A stretch of DNA of 64,000 nt, taken from assembly GCF_026212465.1 (NCBI RefSeq), contig NC_080049.1, positions 9,710,052-9,774,051 of the forward strand, read 5' to 3'. This document shows, piece after piece, positions 57,426 through 64,000 of the stretch. The position numbers and the translations under genes were made by a program. This DNA comes from Amaranthus tricolor (taxonomy: Eukaryota; Streptophyta; Magnoliopsida; Caryophyllales; Amaranthaceae). The notes under the pieces were generated by a model. That model worked only from the letters and a program-made list of their open reading frames with translations. It had not been told where the DNA came from and did not search any database. Positions within the stretch are counted from its first letter, which is position 1. Each line of letters begins with the position of its first letter.

Positions 57426-58065
57426 CTATCCATATAAGATAATTGAAATAGAACGGTATAATAAACTACAAAAATTTTAGCATTTATCACGATTTATTAT
57501 GAGGACTAATATGTTGATAGTAGTTACATTTTTCAAAATAAAATAAATAAATACATCACCTTAATCACACAACCCCATCTATGGAATCCTATATCCACCC
57601 CAACTCACAAAGCATAATTTCAAATAAAGTAAAATAACTTTGAAAAAAGTAATGATCTACTTTTTATTGCATCTTTGGTTCAAGCAAGGAAACTCGAAGA
57701 TGATAAGAGAAAGAAAGAGTCAAAAGTATGTTGGCATGTTACCCCCACAACTCTACCCAATAGACAAAATCCAAGCATCCTCATATAATACTATATTATT
57801 CGGTTGACACCGGAGTAGGCTCTTCCTCCTTTACTTTTACAACAACATTCCTTTTCGTCTCCCAAATCTATAAAATATGTCAACTTTTATAAAACTACAC
57901 TATATCCTACTCAACATCTCCACAAACCATGTCACCACCCACTACTCAATCTTTGTAATAATAACCCTCCGTTTTTCCCTCTTTCACCATTTCTAAATCT
58001 TAAACTCAATATTTCCTTCTTTTTTAAAAAAAATTTTCCCCATAAATTTATTCAAGTTCTATAAA
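57426..58065 (+). promoter_or_regulatory. Upstream region of the ABCI17-type gene
   Basis: Expected promoter and leader. ATAAAATATG near 57,868 and CTATATCC near 57,900 are weak TATA candidates. The last 100 bp are C/T-rich and then A/T-rich, typical of a plant leader. No specific operator-like motif stands out. Confidence 0.4.
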
Positions 58066-60141
58066 ATGGATGGAGTTGACTTTAATGAACACCTACTTGT
58101 TCAAATCGAGGATGGCGTTGACCAAAATGAAATAGAAAGTAATAATGATGGAGGAGAAAGGAAAATAGTAATAAAGAAATTGAGAAAATTATCTGATAAG
58201 GGAGTGTGCATATTAGATGGGGTGGACTTGGAGATACCAAAGGGTATGATAGTAGGAATTATAGGGCCAAGTGGTAGTGGGAAATCAACGTTGCTAAGGG
58301 CACTTAACAGATTATGGGAGCCACCTGCAGGAAGTGTGTTTTTGGATGGACGTGATATTTGCGATATTGATGTCCTCTCTGTTCGTCGACGTGTTGGCAT
58401 GCTCTTCCAACTTCCTGCACTCTTTAAAGGTTCAAATTTTTTATTTTTTTAAATTTAATACATTAAAATCAATGTTACCTCTTATTTCAGTTGGAACATG
58501 CATAAAGTTTATTTTTGATATTCCTCGCCTAGCCTTTCTCTTCCCTAGTTCGAATACTGTGTATCCAAAAATAAATTGTTACGACAATTCGCATTATGGT
58601 CTCATTTTTTTTTTAAAAATGCAAATTAAAAAATTTTTGTTTCCAAATCCGTTTTGATTAATAATCCTAAATTCTTTGGCTTTATAAGAGTATATTGGGA
58701 TAATATTCATATGGCGAAAGATAGGCAACAAGAGGAATTATAATAATGTTTTGTTTTCACATCATTCTAATATTAAAAAGGTTATATTTATGTACAAAAT
58801 TTAAAGGTCTACTCTCATCTAAACTCCTACCCACGACCTCTATTATTGTCTTATTATGCAACTAGCTTATTTTAAAAAGTGTAATTATGTTTTGAACTTA
58901 TGGATTTTTGTCTTTTAAAATTTGTTAAATTTAGCTTTGAGTAAACTATTAGCTACCATATTAATTCTACGAAGGCAGAAGGTCTCACCAAGCGAGACAC
59001 TTTTGCTACTCGCTAACCAATTCGACGCTAAAAAAATGATGCTAGCGCATTGTCATAACTGACGACCGCCAGCGACCGCCTGGTCATCGCCCAATTAAAA
59101 AAAATATAAATTTAGCGACCAGTCGAAAAGGACAACCTTGGATGGGCCTAGAGTTGATGTAATTAAGAGGGTCATTGCAGGAAGTGTGGCTGATAACGTG
59201 CGTTATGGACCAAAGTTGCGGGGAAATAAATTAAGTGATGAGGAAGTACAAAAATTGTTAAGTATTGCTGATCTTGATCATTCCTTTCTTTACAAAAATG
59301 GGAATGAGCTCTCTGTCGGACAACAACAACGAGTTGCACTTGCTAGGACCCTAGCTAATGAACCTGAGGTAATCCTCCAATGTCAACCATTATGCATTTT
59401 TATATTCTTATGATTTAGTACAAAAAATTCGATTTTCTTAAGATTCGACAACAAAGACCATCTAAATTATAGAACGAATTGATAAAGGTTCTGGCTCTAA
59501 CTTAGATTAGTTTAATTTATAGAAGTACATAATGAACAAGTGCGGAGCAAATATTTTTCAGACCCTATTTATTTTTGCGATTTATTTTTAAATGGGACCC
59601 TTTATTATATTAAAAGATAAAAGATTTTCCTATTCGAGGAAAATAATTCAAAATATATTGTAACATTATATTACATCAGATATAGAAAAAAGGTTTAGAA
59701 ATAAATCACTTAAAAAGTATTACTTAGAACCAAACCTGAATAGCAATATTTAATATTAATTTGAGGCCTCTTATTTCAGTGGGCCCTAGGCGATCAACTA
59801 CCTCGGATAATAAATCCGATCAAATGTAAAATTTATCGTAGCTCTACTGCTTTAAGATATCTCTAATATTACGCTATTGGTTATAGGTATTGCTATTAGA
59901 TGAGCCAACAAGTGCCTTGGACCCAATATCAACACAAAACATAGAGGATGCTCTAATTAAATTGAAGACAACCCAAGGGATGACAGTCATCATGGTCTCA
60001 CATAGCATAAGGCAAGTCCAAAGAGTGGCTGATTTGGTTTGTCTTTTGGTAAATGGTGCCATTGTTGAAGTTTTGCCACCTCATCGTCTTTCCGATGCTA
60101 AGCATCCTATGGCCCTAAGATTTCTTGAGCTTAGCTCTTAA
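58066..60141 (+). CDS. ABCI17: ABC transporter I family member 17-type ATPase (STAR1-like), 268 aa
   Basis: The only clear host gene. Exons 58,066-58,429, 59,181-59,368 and 59,887-60,141 join in phase (codon split G|GA at the first junction, phase 0 at the second). The donors are GTTCAA, a weak site, and GTAATC; the acceptors are ATTGCAG and TTATAG. It is a lone nucleotide-binding domain with every ABC motif: Walker A GPSGSGKST (67-75), Q-loop FQLPALF (Q115), signature LSVGQQQR (165-172), Walker B LLLDE (186-190), D-loop SALD and H-loop His in MVSHS (223). Bacterial-type half transporters of this kind pair with a separate membrane protein. In Arabidopsis and rice, STAR1-type proteins partner an ALS3/STAR2 membrane subunit in aluminium tolerance. 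Function here is inferred from similarity. No defects seen. Confidence 0.93.
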
Positions 60142-60850
60142 TCTCATCATAATGTGAACAATATGAAGATTAATATGAACATTAGTTGCTAATCGAAGTA
60201 CTAATCAAATTTGGATATCAATTATCAATGTCCTATGAAATTCTCTAATGGGTATCTCAATTGATGTTTAGTTTGTGAAATGGAACTAAATGTTTCGAGT
60301 TATATAAGACTTTTATGAACAATCACTAATGCATTCCTTTTATATTTCTTAAGTGGACAATTACTGATACACTTTTTTCTCTCTCTATTGCGATGAGATT
60401 TCAGTAATACATTTTCATGTATTCTTCTCAAATAAAATTTACGAATATAGTATCACACTTTGACTATGATGTCTCATTGATCTATATGAAAAAACATATT
60501 TTTGTGGGATTTTGATATATTCATCATAATATATATTTTTTCAATATCAAGTTTCTTAATTTATAGTATCTCACAATTAAAATTATTTAACATTTAAGTT
60601 TACATTGGAATCTGTAAGAAAAAATTAATGAAAAGAACAAATGAAAGGGACTAGATTATTTTTGTTAACATTTAAAAGTCACATTTGCAAGTAAAACTTT
60701 GTATATAAATGCAAAACCACTTCAATAGTCATTCTTTGATGATATATGTTAATTTAACATTACAAATTGTTCTATATAAAAATCTTGAGAATCTGAGCTT
60801 CTTATTTTAAGTTCATCTCACCGAGAGACAACATCTTCCAAGAATAGTTG
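60142..60850. other. 3' flank of ABCI17
   Basis: Probable 3' untranslated region; TCAAATAAAATT at about 60,428 is a candidate poly(A) signal. AT-rich, with nothing else recognised. Confidence 0.45.
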
Positions 60851-61250
60851 ATTCAACACTAATAGCAATACTCAACCCTGGTGTGGTTCTCGTGGTGTAA
60901 GGACTTGATCCAATTATGCGTGATAAAGGAAGAATTCAACGCATAAATTAGATTGTGATACGAAGATGAGGGATATTCCAAGAACTAGCACTCATAATGT
61001 GTTGGTAAGAACTGGACTGCCAGGCTTCACAACCACACAATTAGGCTTCCTCCGTTGATCCACAATGGAGTTATCAGTTTCTTTGGATATGGTGGTGTGG
61101 GATCTTGAAGAACACTCAAGAACACGCACAACCAATAAGGGTGGACTGACCCTTGGTAACCCAATTGCACAGTAATTGAAAAGGAAAAACACTTAGTGAA
61201 TTTCTGAATTTTTATTAATCAAAACTTGGTTTTTACAATGATTAAGCCAT

Positions 61251-61260
61251 CTATATATAG
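61251..61260 (-). promoter_or_regulatory. Probable TATA box of the gypsy LTR
   Basis: CTATATATAG on the minus strand, about 620 bp into the LTR-like region. Placement fits the U3/R boundary of an LTR promoter. Confidence 0.55.
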
Positions 61261-61907
61261 GACTAGATTACATGATCAAAAGGCAAGGGAAAATACACGT
61301 CAAGCAACCACCTATAACGGTAATATTTCCCACGTGATGTACATGTGCTCATTAAAATGAAAATAGAAACAAAAAGTAAGAGTAGCCTTCTGTCAGCGTC
61401 TGATTGTTGACTGGTCGACCTTTGCCCTTGTTTTCTGTGCATCTCCGGTGACTGTGAGGAAGACTCTTGGACCATGGCAGTAAGGTCCATGTAGAGAGAT
61501 TCCAATTCTACCCTCCACGTCCTCCCATGGACTCAGGTCACGTCTGGGCTGGTCTGTCAAGGTGGCCTGGTCATCGATGTTGATTAGAATCTGCTGCATG
61601 TCTGATTTTGTTGCTTCTGTTGGCCTCTCTTGTTTATTTGATGTCTCAAGCTTTTGTATCTGTTTCTCCATTATTAATTCCTCCTTTTCTTGACTGTCTT
61701 GGCTTGCATTGAACTCATCAAGATTCATAGATGATGGCATTGTATGCGTAGGATCAGAACCATTAGAAACTTCATCAGAAACATCAGAATGGTTTCTGTT
61801 GCTTTTTTTGTTGCTGTTCCTTTTGTTGTTGTTGCTGTTCATTGGTTCCCTAGGGTCTGAGCCTAGTTGATTTGGCTCAATCCCCCCTTCTTGAAAAGGA
61901 ATTGCCC

Positions 61908-64000
61908 TCATTCTATGTCTATGTAATAAGGAGCTAGGTCCCCAATGTTGAATGTAGGAGATACACCATAGCTGGTAGGCAAATCCACTGTGTATGCATT
62001 GTCCCCTGCTTGAGCAATGATCTGAAAAGGTCCATCTGCTCTGGGTTTAGATCTTGTTGCTCCTATGCTTGGGAAATCTGTCTTTCCTCAGGTGTACCCA
62101 CACATAATCTCCCACTTTGAAGCTCCTTGCATCCTTGAATCCTTCGTCAACTTTATGTTTGTACTTGGCATTAGCTTGCATAATGTTATTTTGAACTTGA
62201 GCATGTATTCTCTGTCCTTCAGCAACTTGCTTCTCTGCACTCCATGTTCCTCGTTCTTGCAACGGTAAACAAACTAAAGTTGTAGGAGTCATAGGATTAA
62301 AGCCATATATACATTCAAATGGTGAGTACTTAGTAGTCAGACTGGGGCATCTGTTATATTCAAATTCAGCATGGGCTAATTTTTCATCCTAATCCTTGGT
62401 GTTCTTTTTAACTATTGTTCTCAATATATTTCCCAAGGTCCTGTTTGTTACCTCTGTTTGTCCATCCGTTTGAGGATGATATGCAGTGCTGAACAACAAC
62501 TTAGTACCCAACATAGTCCATAGGCTGGTCCAAAAAGTGCTTAAGAACTTGGAGTCCCTATCACTAACAATGCTTTGAGGTATACCATGCAACCTAATTA
62601 TCTCATCAAAATATAGATTTGCTATGTGCCTAGCATCACTAGTTTTATTGCAAGGTATGAAATGGGCCATTTTTGAAAATCTGTCCACTACCACCATTAC
62701 TGCATCCTTCCCTCTTGCTGTCTTAGGTAGGGCCACTATAAAATCCATTCTCACATGTTCCCATTGGTGGCTAGCAACAGGTAGAGGTCTATATTCACAT
62801 TTGTGAAAGGTTAATTTGGCTCTCATGCAAACTTCACATCTTAGGATGTGCTTACCCACTGTGCCCAACATTTTAGGCCAGAAAAAGTGTTGTGCTAGCA
62901 TATCTAATATTTTCTGAATACTAAAGTGCCCTGCTAATGTTCCCTCACGTACCTCTTTGACTAGGGTATTCCTTAATGGTGATCTAGGTATGCACAGCCT
63001 ATTATTCTTAAACATAAATCCATCTTGTATGTAGAAAGGTCCCCTTGGCCGCTGTGTGCACTCAGCATATATGTCCCCTAAGTCAGGATCCTCAAGGTAT
63101 AAAGGCTTAATCATCTCAAACCGTAGGATTTTGGCTTCTCAAATAGCTAGTAAATGATATCTTCTGCTTAGAGCATCAGCTACAACATTAGCCTTCCCTG
63201 CCTTATACTTAGCTGAAAATGTGAAAGAAATTCTACCTATGCCTAGAATTCAGCTTACTTTGTCCATTGATGTGCTTAAGTGACTCATGATCTGAGTGTA
63301 GGATGAAAGGTTGGACTTTCAGATAGCGTGACCATGTTTCTAATGCCCTTACTATAGCATAAAATTCTCTATCATAGGTAGAATAGTTGAGTCTACTACC
63401 ATTTAGTTTTTCACTAAAGTAGGCAACAGGTCTTCCCTCTTGAATCAACACAGCCCCAATCCCCTTTCCACTAGCATCACACTCAACCTCAAAGGGTTTA
63501 GTGAAGTCAGGTAGTCTAAGAATAGGTGCCCTACACATCAACCCTTTAATTTGCTTAAAGGCTGCTTGGGCCTCAGTAGTCCACTCAAAAGTTCCTCTCT
63601 TTGTGCATTTGGTTAAGGGTGACATGATGGAACCAAAGTTCTTAATAAATCTCTTGTAGAATGACGCTAACCCATGAAAGGATCTCACTTGTGTGATGGT
63701 TGTAGGTGTAGGCCAGGTGGTAATTGCTTCTATTTTTACAGGGTCTACCTTAATTCCTTCCTTCCCAATGATGAATCCTAACAAATTCACTTCAGACAAC
63801 ATGAAAGGACATTTCTCTATTTTCCCATAAAGTTGCTGCTTCCTCAAGACTTCAAACAATTTCCTAAGGTGCTCAAGGTGTTCACTTACAGTTACACTAT
63901 AGATCAGTATGCCATCTAGGTAGACTACTACAAATTTTCCAAGGAATGGTCTCAACACCTCATTCATTAACCTCATAAACGTGCTAGGAGCCCCAGTTAG
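61908..64000 (-). pseudogene. Gypsy pol remnant: reverse transcriptase, RNase H, integrase
   Basis: Frame 63,976-63,233: reverse transcriptase end with VVYLDGILIYS (the usual second Asp of YLDD is Gly), LLGFIIGKEGIKVDP and FHGLASFYKRFIKNF, then RNase H with EVECDASGKGIGAVL and NYSTYDREFYAIV. A frame change and stop occur near 63,233-63,130, where KANVVADALSRR is still visible. Frame 63,114-62,389: integrase with an H-H-C-C finger (CEVCMRAK) and D-D-E core (MDFIVALP, VSDRDSKF, DGQTEVTNR), ended by TAG at 62,389. The same frame resumes through AEFEYNRCPS and KQVAEGQRIHAQV. A shift near 62,060 precedes SKPRADGPFQII and the final stop at 61,908. Not functional. Confidence 0.9.

Larger units (their letters stand above)
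60851..64000 (-). mobile_element. Ty3-gypsy retrotransposon, 3' half, cut by the window edge
   Basis: Minus-strand order from right to left: reverse transcriptase C-terminus, RNase H, integrase, pol stop (61,908), a GAAGGGGGGA polypurine tract (61,881-61,890), then an LTR-like region starting TGAGCC at 61,879 with a TATA box at 61,251-61,260. The lower LTR boundary (about 60.85-61.15 kb) is not resolved, and no target duplication was found. The 5' half lies beyond 64,000. Confidence 0.85.

Overview
The window looks like a repeat-dense, AT-rich segment of a flowering-plant nuclear chromosome. The evidence is GT-AG introns, plant-type transposons of almost every order, long (AT)n and (AAT)n tracts, and a single recognisable host gene, a plant ABCI17-type ABC ATPase at 58.1-60.1 kb. 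Short GAGACCGTCTCA-like flanks and AGTGATCACT arrays remind me of Caryophyllales genomes, but that placement is a weak inference.

Layout. 0-6 kb: AT-rich spacer with two MITEs, two AT microsatellites and three decayed copies of an RTE-type LINE 3' end. 6.05-13.18 kb: a complete CACTA (En/Spm) element with 15-bp identical termini, a TTA duplication, an uninterrupted TNP2-type transposase ORF and a spliced second gene. 13.2-15.5 kb: spacer with a Stowaway MITE and an unidentified coding fragment. 15.5-18.3 kb: a decayed RTE LINE. 19.4-20.9 kb: a 5'-truncated hAT transposase. 20.9-24.9 kb: an L1 LINE 3' fragment split by a 3.4-kb solo LTR with a CTATC duplication. 25.49-29.0 kb: a complete mariner-like element with a nonsense-riddled transposase and, on the opposite strand, a second ORF behind a gene-like leader. 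29-35 kb: spacer with a palindromic AGTGATCACT array, an L1 ORF1 scrap and a CACTA-type MITE. 35-36.7 kb: L1 3' pieces around a truncated copia end. 36.93-41.12 kb: a copia retrotransposon with both LTRs and a TTAAT duplication but a broken interior. 41.6-43.7 kb: a degenerate repeat array and an L1 ORF1 fragment. About 44.6-52.6 kb: an old CACTA relic invaded by a 2.6-kb solo LTR (TTACT duplication) and an L1 ORF1 piece. 52.65-56.5 kb: a PIF/Harbinger element (TAA duplication) with its transposase and Myb/SANT genes. 58.07-60.14 kb: the host gene ABCI17. 60.9-64 kb: the 3' half of a Ty3-gypsy element running off the window edge.

How the parts relate. Most of the sequence records nested insertion. 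The CACTA and the Harbinger each carry the expected two-protein set (catalytic transposase plus DNA-binding or accessory partner). The mariner element may be the trans-acting source type for the three Stowaway MITEs, which share its terminal motif. The copia element has nearly identical LTRs around a defective body, which suggests mobilisation in trans. All assignments come from reading the sequence. Domain names rest on recognised motifs, not on a database search.
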